Assembly: GCF_009664975.1 (NCBI RefSeq)
Contig: NZ_WJXB01000001.1
Span: 992,001-1,056,000, forward strand
Source: Paenibacillus monticola
Lineage (GTDB): Bacteria > Bacillota > Bacilli > Paenibacillales > Paenibacillaceae
Direction: 5' to 3'
Length of the DNA: 64,000 nt
Each line of letters begins with the position of its first letter. Within the stretch, counting starts at the first letter, position 1. A program made the position numbers and the translations under genes. Below, one piece after another: positions 19,341 through 28,663 of this stretch. The notes beneath the pieces were generated by a model. That model made no database searches, was not told where the DNA came from, and saw only the letters and a list, made by a program, of their open reading frames with translations.

Positions 19341-22007
19341 ATGACAATTTCGGTTATAGGCTGCAGGACTGAATATTTGGACAATCCGCTAGGACTCGAC
19401 GTGCAACATCCGCGCCTGTTCTGGAAGCTGGAATCAGAGGCGTCTGCCGCTATGCAGACTGCATATCAGATTCTGGTGGCTGCCACTGAGGAGGGGCTGG
19501 ATCAAGATGAAGGAGATATGTGGGACAGCGGCAAGACAGATAGTAGCCATTCCACCCATATTGTCTATGAAGGAGCGGCCCTTCAGGCGGAAAGCACCTA
19601 TTATTGGAAAGTCCGGGTGTGGGATGAACAGCATGTGATATCGGCTTGGAGTGAGCCGGCACTGTGGAGTATGGGCATCCTGGCCCGTACCGGCTGGAAG
19701 GCCAAATGGATTGGCCGCAAAGCCGAGCCGGATCTAAAAATGCAGCCATCGCCATTTTTTCGCAAGGATTTTACATTGGGCTCTAAGGTAAAGCGGGCGG
19801 TGGTCTATGCCACAGCGCTCGGACTATACAATCTGCGAGTTAACGGAGATAAGGTTGGTGACCTGTTTACCCCAGGCTGGACGGATTACGATAAACGGGT
19901 TCAGGTTCAGGCCTATAATGTTACGGACAAAGTGAAACAAGGGAATAATGCTTTTGGAGTTATTTTGGGCGAAGGCTGGTATGCCGGAACGGTTGGATTC
20001 ATATCCGACAAGATATACGGCGAGCGGCCCTTTCTTTTTCTGCAAATGTCTGTAGAGTACGAGGATGGTACGAAAGAGCGGATTATCACTGACGGTAGCT
20101 GGAAAACAACCAGAGGCCCTATCCATTATTCCGATATGATTCTGGGCGAGAAATATGATGCGACTCAGGAGCTGCCGGGCTGGGATCGGGCGGGCTATGA
20201 TGATTCCGCTTGGGAGCTGCCGGACATCCGGCCGGGCTATAACGGACTGCTGGTAGCGTCCATGGAACCGCCAATCCGGATTACGAAGACGATGCGACCG
20301 TTAAGCCTGCGCAAGACCGAAGCCGGAACCTATATTTATGATATGGGCCAGAATATGGTTGGCTGGTCAGAGGTTAAGGTCAAGGGTGAACGCGGGACAC
20401 AAATTACACTTAGCCACGCAGAGATGCTGAATACCGATGGCAGCATGTATCTTGATAACTTACGGGTGGCGGTGCAGCAGGAGCATTATATTTTGAAGGG
20501 TGAAGGTGAGGAGCGGTACGAGCCTCATTTCACTTTTCACGGATTCCGCTATGTGGAGTTGATTGGGTACCCGGGAGAGCCTGATCTGGATACGATTACC
20601 GGCAAGGTGATTCATTCGGATACCTCGGTATCGGGCAGCCTCGAAACCTCTGATCCCATGGTCAATCAGCTGTACTCCAACATTACCTGGGGGCAGCGCG
20701 GTAACTTTTTGTCCGTGCCGACGGACTGTCCACAACGGGATGAACGGCTAGGCTGGACGGGGGATGCACAGATTTTTGCCCGCACGGCTTCTTACAATAT
20801 GGATGTATCCCGCTTCTTCAATAAATTTATGTGGGACATGATTGATGCCCAGCAGCCTTCCGGTGCATTTACGGACGTGGCACCAGATGCTGGCTGGATG
20901 CGCTACAAGATGTGGAGCACACGGCTCGACTGGTTCGCTCCCGATAATGCGGGCTGGGGGGACGCGGGTGTCGTAATTCCATGGACGTTATACCTGATGT
21001 ACGGAGATGTCCGAGTTCTGGAAACTCATTATGACGCTATGGTTCGCTGGGTAGAGTACTTGGAGTCGATGACGGATGAGCTGGTGCGGCCGGATTATGC
21101 CAACTATGGCGACTGGTTGTCTATCGGTGCCGATACACCAAATGATGTGCTGGCTACTGCTTATTTTGCTTACAGTACGAAGCTGCTGGCCTCTATTTCA
21201 GAGGTGCTGGGCAAGCGCGAGGATCAGCAGCGTTTTGAGACTTTGTTCGCTGGAATTGCTGAAGCTTTCCGGGCTGCATTTGTGGCTGAGGATGGCCGTG
21301 TTCAAGGGAATACTCAAACTGTGTATGTACTTGCACTGCAATTTGGTCTCTTAACACCGGATCAGCAGACATTGGCTGTCCAGCATCTGGTCGAGGATAT
21401 TAAAGCCCGTGGAAATCGGCTGTCGACAGGTTTTCTCGGCGTAGGATATCTGCTGCCTGCTTTGACTGACCATGGACAATTGGATGTAGCCTATTCACTA
21501 TTAACGCAGGAAGAATTCCCATCCTGGATGTACTCGATCAAACATGGAGCAACAACGATTTGGGAACGCTGGGATGGGTGGACCGAGGAGAACGGCTTTC
21601 AGACGCCGGACATGAATTCCTTCAATCACTATTCCCTTGGTTCTGTGGGAGAGTGGATGTTCCGCTATATGGCGGGCCTGGAGACTGATCCGCAGCAGCC
21701 TGGATTCAAACATTCCATCATCCGTCCGCAGCCGGGCGGGCAGATCACCTCGGTCAAAGCAGGTTACGAAAGCCTGTATGGAAGCTTGCAGGTAGAGTGG
21801 CAGCTAGCGGACGACGGAGAATTCCAGCTCACTGTGCATATTCCGGCTAATACAACGGCAACGGTATACCTCCCAGGCAGTGGTGTCAGAGTAGAGGGGG
21901 TGGGCAATGCGCTGGCTCAGCCGAACCCCACGGCGGCAGCTGGAATCCATGAGGAAGCAGCCTTCCACATCGGCTCGGGGACCTATAGCTTCACTTCCCG
22001 GATTTAA
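19341..22007 (+). CDS. Alpha-L-rhamnosidase, glycoside hydrolase family 78
   Basis: An 888-residue GH78 enzyme that removes terminal alpha-L-rhamnose. The order is: N-terminal beta domains (about 5-140) beginning IGCRTEYLDNPLG, a rhamnosidase_N domain (about 150-320), a concanavalin-like domain, the (alpha/alpha)6 catalytic barrel with the family motif CPQRDERLGWTGDAQ (acid residues near 460), TIWERWDGW, and a C-terminal beta-sandwich. ATG 19341 follows GGAGG with seven bases of spacing; an ATG at 19326 overlaps that ribosome binding site and lacks one of its own. No signal peptide, so it works on imported oligosaccharides. Its place next to the kinase operon suggests a joint job on rhamnose-bearing plant material. 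Confidence 0.92.
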   Translation: MTISVIGCRTEYLDNPLGLDVQHPRLFWKLESEASAAMQTAYQILVAATEEGLDQDEGDMWDSGKTDSSHSTHIVYEGAALQAESTYYWKVRVWDEQHVISAWSEPALWSMGILARTGWKAKWIGRKAEPDLKMQPSPFFRKDFTLGSKVKRAVVYATALGLYNLRVNGDKVGDLFTPGWTDYDKRVQVQAYNVTDKVKQGNNAFGVILGEGWYAGTVGFISDKIYGERPFLFLQMSVEYEDGTKERIITDGSWKTTRGPIHYSDMILGEKYDATQELPGWDRAGYDDSAWELPDIRPGYNGLLVASMEPPIRITKTMRPLSLRKTEAGTYIYDMGQNMVGWSEVKVKGERGTQITLSHAEMLNTDGSMYLDNLRVAVQQEHYILKGEGEERYEPHFTFHGFRYVELIGYPGEPDLDTITGKVIHSDTSVSGSLETSDPMVNQLYSNITWGQRGNFLSVPTDCPQRDERLGWTGDAQIFARTASYNMDVSRFFNKFMWDMIDAQQPSGAFTDVAPDAGWMRYKMWSTRLDWFAPDNAGWGDAGVVIPWTLYLMYGDVRVLETHYDAMVRWVEYLESMTDELVRPDYANYGDWLSIGADTPNDVLATAYFAYSTKLLASISEVLGKREDQQRFETLFAGIAEAFRAAFVAEDGRVQGNTQTVYVLALQFGLLTPDQQTLAVQHLVEDIKARGNRLSTGFLGVGYLLPALTDHGQLDVAYSLLTQEEFPSWMYSIKHGATTIWERWDGWTEENGFQTPDMNSFNHYSLGSVGEWMFRYMAGLETDPQQPGFKHSIIRPQPGGQITSVKAGYESLYGSLQVEWQLADDGEFQLTVHIPANTTATVYLPGSGVRVEGVGNALAQPNPTAAAGIHEEAAFHIGSGTYSFTSRI

Positions 22008-22200
22008 TAAATTGGGTAATATTAACATAAACATTGATGTTATGCTAGTAGAAGATGCTTCTAAAGTTATATAGGTAAATTAACATGAATTACTGCCTCT
22101 AATTCGGCTCATGGAAGCTAATTTCTTAAAAACAGAGGAAAACTTTGATGTTCCGCTTCCCCACTCTTAATAAACTAAGAAACAGAAGATTAACAAACGA

Positions 22201-22242
22201 AGAGCATCCATAGCCATCCATACGGCTATGGATGCTCTTTTT
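22201..22242 (+). terminator. Strong Rho-independent terminator
   Basis: AGAGCATCCATAGCC (22201-22215) and GGCTATGGATGCTCT (22224-22238) form a perfect 15-pair stem with an eight-base loop, followed by TTTTT. It lies about 190 bases after the rhamnosidase stop and probably ends that transcript. Confidence 0.85.
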
Positions 22243-22395
22243 ACGCTATGACCTCCTTGGGTGCGGTTCAGAGTTTTTAACTAACTACTACCGCAAGCAG
22301 GATTATTGAATGATTGCCAGCAGCTACAGACCTGTTCATTTATTTATTGTCTTCCAGATTTAGTGAATTTGTTCAGAAAAGTTTGAACGGACCTG

Positions 22396-22524
22396 ATGAG
22401 GTCATTAGATGTTGTCCATACAGTCATTGACCAATGGGAAGTTCCTAAAATGATCATTGAGAATAGTGACTACCTTTGGAGCGAATATAACCATCGAATC
22501 AATGAATTTGTAGAACATTTATAG
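22396..22524 (+). other. Short open frame of unknown standing in a gene-poor gap
   Basis: A 42-codon frame (MRSLDVVHTVIDQWEVPK... to ...NEFVEHL) with protein-like composition but no recognisable family and no clear ribosome binding site. It sits in the 660-base gap between the rhamnosidase and the cellulase pair. It may be the end of a decayed gene. A further hairpin (CCCCT...AGGGG, 22553-22583) follows; otherwise the gap shows nothing I can assign. Confidence 0.2.
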
Positions 22525-22669
22525 ATAGGATTCACCAGCTTGAAAAAATTAATAATGCACCCCCTAGATTTTATCGGATAAAACAGGGGTTTAATCCGAC
22601 GTGTTCTAAGGGATGCACCTCACCGTCAATGCCGGTCAATCACATTCACATCTCAAAATCGCTGTGCTC

Positions 22670-25525
22670 TTAAGGCTCCAGTCCCCAGGCCAATACGCCG
22701 TTCAAGTACAGCGGCACTTTGGTCCAGTCGGTGTAAGAAGTCTTGGCCGGATCATAAGAATAGTCTCCAACCTCATTGTAATTGCTCCAGTCGGTTTTGT
22801 TGATACGCAGTTGAATTTCTCCAGTATTGGCTCCTGGAGCCAAACTGCCAGCACCCGCAGCGAAGGAGATCTCAACGTAGTAGTCGGCCCGCGCTACGGA
22901 AGGAGTTAGCTTCACAAAGCTACCAAGCACATTGCCGCTGCCAAGCGTGGCATAATCCACATTGAATTGTTGATCCTTCTCCCCATCAATCGTGTAATAA
23001 TAACGGAGTTTCACTTTGGTTAGGTCTACCGCTGTGGTTCCGTCATTCACAATCCTTAGATGTGGACGGAACTGCGAGTCTGTGGCGTTATTATCCGTTG
23101 TACGGTATTGAACCACCAAATTCCCCACTGTCGGTGTAGCTGTTGGTGTAGCCGTGGGCGTAGCTGTAGCCGTTGGTGTAGTTGTTGGCGTAGTTGTTGG
23201 CGTAGCTGTAGGTGTAGCTGTCGGTGTAGCTGTTGGTGTGGTTGTTGGTGTGGTTGTTGGTGTAGCTGTAGCAGTCGGTGTAGCCGTTGGTACAGGCCCT
23301 GCGCCTTTGTTGATCAACCGATCATATTCAGCATAGGCTGTAGCCATATCCACCTGTGACCAAAAACGGTGGTAGGTGAATTCAGGAGCTCCATTGTCCC
23401 AAGTCTTGGTGGCTTTATTATAGGAGCTGTTGTATATTCCCTCCAGATAATTCCACTTAGAATCATTTTTGATATTCGGAAGAATATCAGTATAGCTTGC
23501 GTATACTCCGTTTCCTCCCTTTGCCGGGTCGGAAGCGATTACAGAATTGCCTGGTATTGTATTTCCTTGACCAAAGGTACCCGTCCAGCCAGTAGGGAAA
23601 TACACTTCTTTGGTGAAGTAACGGAAATAATCCTCACGCTTCTCTGCTGTGGCAATACCTAAGCCATCATTGTAGCCCCATGCCGAATCCAGCAGGGATT
23701 TGGCTAACTGTGAGGCTGTTCCGCCAAGAGCAGTATAGCTGCCGTGCTCTGCCTTGTTCCCAGCGGCAAAGAAGGTAAGCGCTTTAATGTAGCTGCCCAG
23801 AACTCCGGTATCCTGGCCCGGATTTTTGGTGACAGCCTTCAAATTGCTGTTGCCTGTGAACGTACTGAAGCCATTCCAAGTATTCGGCTGTCCCTGCCAT
23901 TCGACATTGCCCGGAATCCAGAACTCGCCGGGTGCAGATACTGTAGCCACTTGCGGATTATTTCCACCTAAAATCCGTTGTCCTTGACTGTTCAAATAGT
24001 AGCCCTCGGAATCTGTGACCGGACGGCTGCCGGCAAAGGCATAATCCGAAGACCAATCAATCCAATTCTCTATGACCTTTTTGGCCATTTTGAAGTTGTT
24101 CGAGGTGGTGTCTCCGCTGGAAGCCAGAATGTAATACAGCTCAGCTACGCGCTCTACACTCCATGTCTGCATGCCGAACCAATTGTTGGATGGAGGATCA
24201 TGATAGACCGGAGCTTCATCATAGGCCATGCCATAGAAGGTGCTTGTGCCAGCAGGGTAGGCGCTGTATGAGCCGTTATAGCTGTTGGTGGCTCCGCCCG
24301 CAATGGCGCCTTCTGACGATTGCAGCCAGTTATAGAACTCAAGCTGGCGTGTTAATGATTTGTCCCAATCCTGTCCCGCCGTTGCCGAAGCCGGAATCAG
24401 ACCGCCGTCTGGGTTCGAAAGAGCGTACGCAGCGACAACGTTCTGGTAGCCTTGATGGGAGTGGCTGGCGCCAATTCTCCAGGCCCAGTCTCCGCCTGAG
24501 CCAATTCCACCGCCCCATGCGGTATACCAGGCCAGCAAATATTGATTGGAATCCTTCCCGGTTCCGGCTTCAGGCGTCCCGTCAGCTGCACTGCCGACTT
24601 TTTGGAAATACTTGTCATACATACCATACCGCAGATAGTCGCCCATTTTCTTGGCTTTGTTTAAATATACGGTATTGGTATAGCCCAATTCCTTGGCCCA
24701 ATACATAGCCTGTAAAGCACGCGCGTCGGCATCTGTAGCGTTGGTATACCGCCACTGTGCGGCAGGCACATTGCTTTCTTTGGTGAATAGGCTCATGAAG
24801 CCTTCATTTGCTTTGCCAAACGTTTTGTTATCCTGGGAAGGATGAGATACAGCCTCCCACACAGACTCCTGCACGCCCCGTTGGAACGTATTCACGTAAG
24901 AGGCTGTATGCGTAGGATTCAACAGGTTACCAAAACCATACCAGTTGTCCACATCTACCAGCCAGTGCATTAGATAGGTCTGGTTGTTGCCATAGGTGGA
25001 CTTCAGCTCGGAATCAATCGGGTCTTTTCCTGCCGCATATTTGCCGTTCAGCGGACTTGGATACTGATCCGGCTGCCCGAACTCCGATGCATAGGTTGCC
25101 GGGCTGTTCGGGTTGTAATTGCTCATGGTCGGCTGTTCCTGCACACCATCGCCTTCATTGATCGGAATGATGTATTTCTCCATATTATCCCAGGCAGATT
25201 CCAGCTTGGTCCAGTCCCCGGTATTATAGCCATACAGCACTTCAAGCCACATCCAATAGCTGTATGCCTCTGAGGTAGTCATATGCCCATAATTGGGCGC
25301 TTCACTGAGCAAAGTCTCCACGGAGTGATAGGGAATGCCTTCAGCCGAGAAATAACCGTTCGCCGGGTTTTTTAGCTGGGCATACATTTGTAGAAAACGC
25401 GTTTCTTCCACCGAAGCAGCCTTAGCTGTTGCGGGTTTATAATTAAATATACTGGTTGAAAGAGAGACTACTAGAATGGCAGATAATATTGCGGATACAG
25501 GCTTTTTAATGGATTTTAGTTTCAT
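22670..25525 (-). CDS. Cellulase, glycoside hydrolase family 48, with PT linker and CBM3
   Basis: A secreted 951-residue reducing-end cellobiohydrolase. A signal peptide (about 1-36: basic start, hydrophobic core, cleavage near AKA-A) is followed by the GH48 barrel (about 38-690), with the catalytic acid region MTTSEAYSYWMW (E86). Next come a linker of about 55 residues made of PTATPT/PTTTPT repeats and a C-terminal CBM3 (about the last 150 residues) that binds crystalline cellulose. There is no dockerin, so it acts as a free enzyme. I chose the ATG at 25525, in front of MKLKSIKK; the frame extends 16 codons upstream without signal-peptide character. It lies 29 bases after the GH9 gene and is very likely co-transcribed with it, a classic synergistic pair. 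Confidence 0.95.
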   Translation of the reverse strand: MKLKSIKKPVSAILSAILVVSLSTSIFNYKPATAKAASVEETRFLQMYAQLKNPANGYFSAEGIPYHSVETLLSEAPNYGHMTTSEAYSYWMWLEVLYGYNTGDWTKLESAWDNMEKYIIPINEGDGVQEQPTMSNYNPNSPATYASEFGQPDQYPSPLNGKYAAGKDPIDSELKSTYGNNQTYLMHWLVDVDNWYGFGNLLNPTHTASYVNTFQRGVQESVWEAVSHPSQDNKTFGKANEGFMSLFTKESNVPAAQWRYTNATDADARALQAMYWAKELGYTNTVYLNKAKKMGDYLRYGMYDKYFQKVGSAADGTPEAGTGKDSNQYLLAWYTAWGGGIGSGGDWAWRIGASHSHQGYQNVVAAYALSNPDGGLIPASATAGQDWDKSLTRQLEFYNWLQSSEGAIAGGATNSYNGSYSAYPAGTSTFYGMAYDEAPVYHDPPSNNWFGMQTWSVERVAELYYILASSGDTTSNNFKMAKKVIENWIDWSSDYAFAGSRPVTDSEGYYLNSQGQRILGGNNPQVATVSAPGEFWIPGNVEWQGQPNTWNGFSTFTGNSNLKAVTKNPGQDTGVLGSYIKALTFFAAGNKAEHGSYTALGGTASQLAKSLLDSAWGYNDGLGIATAEKREDYFRYFTKEVYFPTGWTGTFGQGNTIPGNSVIASDPAKGGNGVYASYTDILPNIKNDSKWNYLEGIYNSSYNKATKTWDNGAPEFTYHRFWSQVDMATAYAEYDRLINKGAGPVPTATPTATATPTTTPTTTPTATPTATPTATPTTTPTTTPTATATPTATPTATPTVGNLVVQYRTTDNNATDSQFRPHLRIVNDGTTAVDLTKVKLRYYYTIDGEKDQQFNVDYATLGSGNVLGSFVKLTPSVARADYYVEISFAAGAGSLAPGANTGEIQLRINKTDWSNYNEVGDYSYDPAKTSYTDWTKVPLYLNGVLAWGLEP
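23128..23300 (-). repeat. Low-complexity PT-linker minisatellite
   Basis: On the minus strand this is a run of short units coding PTATPT, PTTTPT and PTATATPT in the GH48 gene. The DNA is a near-tandem array of six-base units with scattered third-base changes. Such arrays change length easily by slippage or recombination, altering the distance between catalytic and binding modules. Confidence 0.85.
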
Positions 25526-25554
25526 CTTCTCGCACGCTTCCTCTCTGGAATGAT

Positions 25555-28290
25555 TTATGGTTCCAAGCCCCAAAGCAACGTTCCTTCGCGGTACAGTGTG
25601 ACTTTATTCCAATCAGCGAAGGCCTGCTGAGTGCCGCTGTAGGAATAATCATTGCTTTCGTTATAAGCCGCCCAATCCGTCTTGTTGAAGCGTACCTGGA
25701 TTTCACCGGTATCCGCTCCCGGAGCAAGGCTTCCGGCACTTGAGCCAAAAGAAATCTCGACATAAGTATCCGCAAGTGTGACCGCCGGATTCAGCTTGCC
25801 AAAGCTGCCGCTCAGATTTCCGCTGCCGACAGCAGCGTAGTCGCAATGAAATTCCTGCGGCTTGTCCCCGTCCACTGTGTAATAATAACGGAGCTTAAGC
25901 CCGCTGAGCTGGGCCGTTTCCGTTCCCGTGTTCACGATCCGGAACTGGCTGCGGATTTGGGAGTCGCCGGGACTCGGATCATTGGTGCGATACTGCACAT
26001 GCAGATTGCCTGCGGCTGGTGGAGGGGTCTCATACGGACGTGCGCTGACCTGTGCGGATGATATGCTCTCGCCCACATTGTTCGACGCAGTCACTACGTA
26101 ATAATAGTCCACTCCGTTGACCAGTCCGATGTCGCTGTAGACTGCCCCTGTTGCGGTCCCGATTGCCGTATAGGGTCCGCCGCTCACCAGTGAGCGTTTG
26201 ACGGTATACTGTGCCGCGCCGCTGACAGTATTCCAGCTTAAGGCCACGCTGGAATTGCCCGCCACGGCCTGCACCCCGGAAGGATGTCCCGGAACCTGCG
26301 GTTCAGTGGGCTGTCCGCCGGTAGGCAGTTGTCCATACACTCGAACTCCTGCATCGAAGACCGGAATATAAGGGTTCTTCACAGGTGAGGATGCCGTAAG
26401 AGCTACGTCCTTGAAGGAAAAGTCGTTTGAGTTATCCCAAAAGGCCGTGTTCAGCGGAGCTGATATCCGGAACTGAATCTCCTTGCGGTAGGCAGATTGC
26501 CCACCAGGATAGATCGGTGTGCCGGTGAAGTCAACCTTGGTGTAATAAATATGATTCGCTGCATCATAAGGCTGCAATTGCGAGACGGTACCACCCTGGT
26601 TGTAGCCTCCCGCTTTGACCGTGATATCCTCCGGCCCATAGCCTGCTGCTACAGCTTCACTTAGATCCACATAATAATTAAAAGACATCTGGCTGCTGGA
26701 GCGTGCCGGCCACCCGGAACGGTTATTGAGCAACACACGGATTTCCACGAAATTGCTGCCGCTGGTATTGACAGAGGTCTCGGCAAACATCTCATCCTCA
26801 CGTGTTTCAGCCACAGGGAAGTTGTCTAGCGGCTGCTGTCCCTGCCCGTGAAGGATCATCATTTTAGCCAAAGCGCCTGTAAATGCTGAATTGTAATCGG
26901 TTGCAACTTCATTCGAAACATAATCGCTGATGGTGTCGGTATAGCTGTCGCTCTTGGAAGGCCCCCCTACCAGAGCGCCGTAAAGAATATGCCGGTGGTT
27001 CGCAGGTGTGGTCTGGCTGTCGCTCCATGAACCATGCGAGGTCCGGTGATGCGGATGCTGAGGCGCATTGCTGCCAAAGCCGATAACATAGCTGCTGTTA
27101 CGAGGATTATCTCCCAGCGCATACGTAATCTGCCGCTCGGCGAACGTACGCGCTGTGGCCTGCTTCGCCGGATCGCTTACCCAGTCGGCATAGACAAATG
27201 CCAGAAAAGCCTGGTTAGCCGCATACCGCAGCGCCCCCCACTGATCCAGATGCGCAAGTCCGCCAGGAGTATAAGTGACACGATCCGATGTTCCGTTCAC
27301 TCCAGTCGTCCAATATTGCATGTTCCGTTCAGTGGATTGAATGAACTTGCTGTCCCCGGTGATGCGCGACAGCAGCAGTTGGGCGCCATAATGCTTGTCA
27401 TCCCAGGACTGGGTCCATTGATAGCCCCATTGTCCGGCTTGATTGGTAGACCACGAATTACTTGCGGTTATGGCCTTGTCCAGATAAGTTTGTTCGCCGG
27501 TCGCCATATACAGCCAGACTCCGCCCCAGCTTAATTCATCGGCATAGCCGCTCCATGAATTGTAATACTGCTTGGCGTCAGTGATACTTTCGGAGTATAC
27601 TCCCCGGTACGTGTCGGCAAAATTGTACAGTTGTTTGGCATGCAGCAACAGCTTGTCTGCATAAACGGCATCAGAATCCCTGAAAATGATGGATGCTGAA
27701 GCAAGCGCCGCTGCGGTTTCGGCTGCCAGATCAGAGCCGGGATGGGCCGCATCAATCTTATACGAAGGACGCGCCATCGGCATGACCTCCGCTGCTCCCC
27801 ACCAATTGTGATCCGCAGAACCATTGCCGACCTGTCCCCACAGCTCGTTTGGAGCGGTATGGGCTTTTACAAAATAGTCCGTCGCCCATCGGATATTGTC
27901 CAGAATCTCCTCCAGTTGTCCAGACTGAACATAACCATCCTTGTACTCATAGACTGACCATGCCAGCATCGTGGCGGTGTACGCCATCGGAAAGCCAAAC
28001 TTGACATGATCTCCTGCATCATACCAGCCCCCGGTCAGATCATGACCGACATCCGCTCCATCCTGCAGTCCCGATTCGCCTCTCCATTCCACGCGGTTGT
28101 CATCCGGCAAAGCACCGGATCGCTGGGCTTCATAGAAATAGATTGATTTCTGCAGTGCCTCTGCATAATTGTATTCACTGCTTGCCGCCTCGCTCACAGA
28201 TGGGTGAAATGCAGCTCCTGATACCATGGTGCATGTTAACATTAAACTGAAGGATAGAATTAGACCTTGCTTCCTTTTCCTCTTGTTCAT
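25555..28290 (-). CDS. Processive endoglucanase, glycoside hydrolase family 9 (GH9-CBM3c-FnIII-CBM3)
   Basis: A secreted 911-residue cellulase. Signal peptide at about 1-35, GH9 (alpha/alpha)6 barrel at about 40-485, CBM3c fused tightly to it at about 500-655, fibronectin-III domain at about 668-752, CBM3 (cellulose-anchoring type) at about 760-911. Catalytic bases D91 and D94 lie in GGWYDAGDHVKFG, the conserved His/Arg in PHHRTSHGS (about 413-420) and the acid E461 in SNEVATDYN. The GH9-CBM3c arrangement is the hallmark of processive endoglucanases. It is the first gene of the GH9-GH48 pair. Both end in W(G)LEP-type CBM3 termini. No dockerin or surface-layer module is present. Confidence 0.95.
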   Translation of the reverse strand: MNKRKRKQGLILSFSLMLTCTMVSGAAFHPSVSEAASSEYNYAEALQKSIYFYEAQRSGALPDDNRVEWRGESGLQDGADVGHDLTGGWYDAGDHVKFGFPMAYTATMLAWSVYEYKDGYVQSGQLEEILDNIRWATDYFVKAHTAPNELWGQVGNGSADHNWWGAAEVMPMARPSYKIDAAHPGSDLAAETAAALASASIIFRDSDAVYADKLLLHAKQLYNFADTYRGVYSESITDAKQYYNSWSGYADELSWGGVWLYMATGEQTYLDKAITASNSWSTNQAGQWGYQWTQSWDDKHYGAQLLLSRITGDSKFIQSTERNMQYWTTGVNGTSDRVTYTPGGLAHLDQWGALRYAANQAFLAFVYADWVSDPAKQATARTFAERQITYALGDNPRNSSYVIGFGSNAPQHPHHRTSHGSWSDSQTTPANHRHILYGALVGGPSKSDSYTDTISDYVSNEVATDYNSAFTGALAKMMILHGQGQQPLDNFPVAETREDEMFAETSVNTSGSNFVEIRVLLNNRSGWPARSSSQMSFNYYVDLSEAVAAGYGPEDITVKAGGYNQGGTVSQLQPYDAANHIYYTKVDFTGTPIYPGGQSAYRKEIQFRISAPLNTAFWDNSNDFSFKDVALTASSPVKNPYIPVFDAGVRVYGQLPTGGQPTEPQVPGHPSGVQAVAGNSSVALSWNTVSGAAQYTVKRSLVSGGPYTAIGTATGAVYSDIGLVNGVDYYYVVTASNNVGESISSAQVSARPYETPPPAAGNLHVQYRTNDPSPGDSQIRSQFRIVNTGTETAQLSGLKLRYYYTVDGDKPQEFHCDYAAVGSGNLSGSFGKLNPAVTLADTYVEISFGSSAGSLAPGADTGEIQVRFNKTDWAAYNESNDYSYSGTQQAFADWNKVTLYREGTLLWGLEP

Positions 28291-28663
28291 CTTAACCCTG
28301 CTCCTTTCTTTTTCTTAGTTTTCGTTTGAATAGACTTCATCACGCGCCAATACTCCCCAGTGGCTAGAATAGACATTTCATTCTGCTAAATTCATCCTCC
28401 ACCTCCCATGCAAATTTCAGGATAAGTTCATCCCATATACACATATACCATAAACAGACATTTATTTCTATATATTTACAATGTAAAATAGACTAAATGT
28501 GGGCTTATTTGTAAATTTATTTTTCGTTTCGATAATTAGCTCTCACAAAAAAGAACCGCTGCTAAACAAATAGCTGGCTTGCCTTTTTTTTATGTAGAAG
28601 AAGATAAGATGTGAGAATTTTATTTAATGTAGTAAAATAATCTCAATAGAGAGGGGAGTACTT
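28291..28663. promoter_or_regulatory. Divergent control region between the cellulase pair and a sensor kinase
   Basis: A 373-base, AT-rich gap holds the promoters for the GH9-GH48 pair (minus) and the histidine kinase (plus). I see no confident cre match and no long inverted repeat. A T8 tract at 28584-28591 follows only a poorly paired stem. The ribosome binding site AGAGGGGAG lies ahead of the kinase ATG. Confidence 0.35.

Noticed and set aside
28555..28592. Possible terminator before the sensor kinase (T8 tract)
   Set aside because: The sequence ahead of the T run forms only a weak, mismatched stem, and no plus-strand gene ends there.
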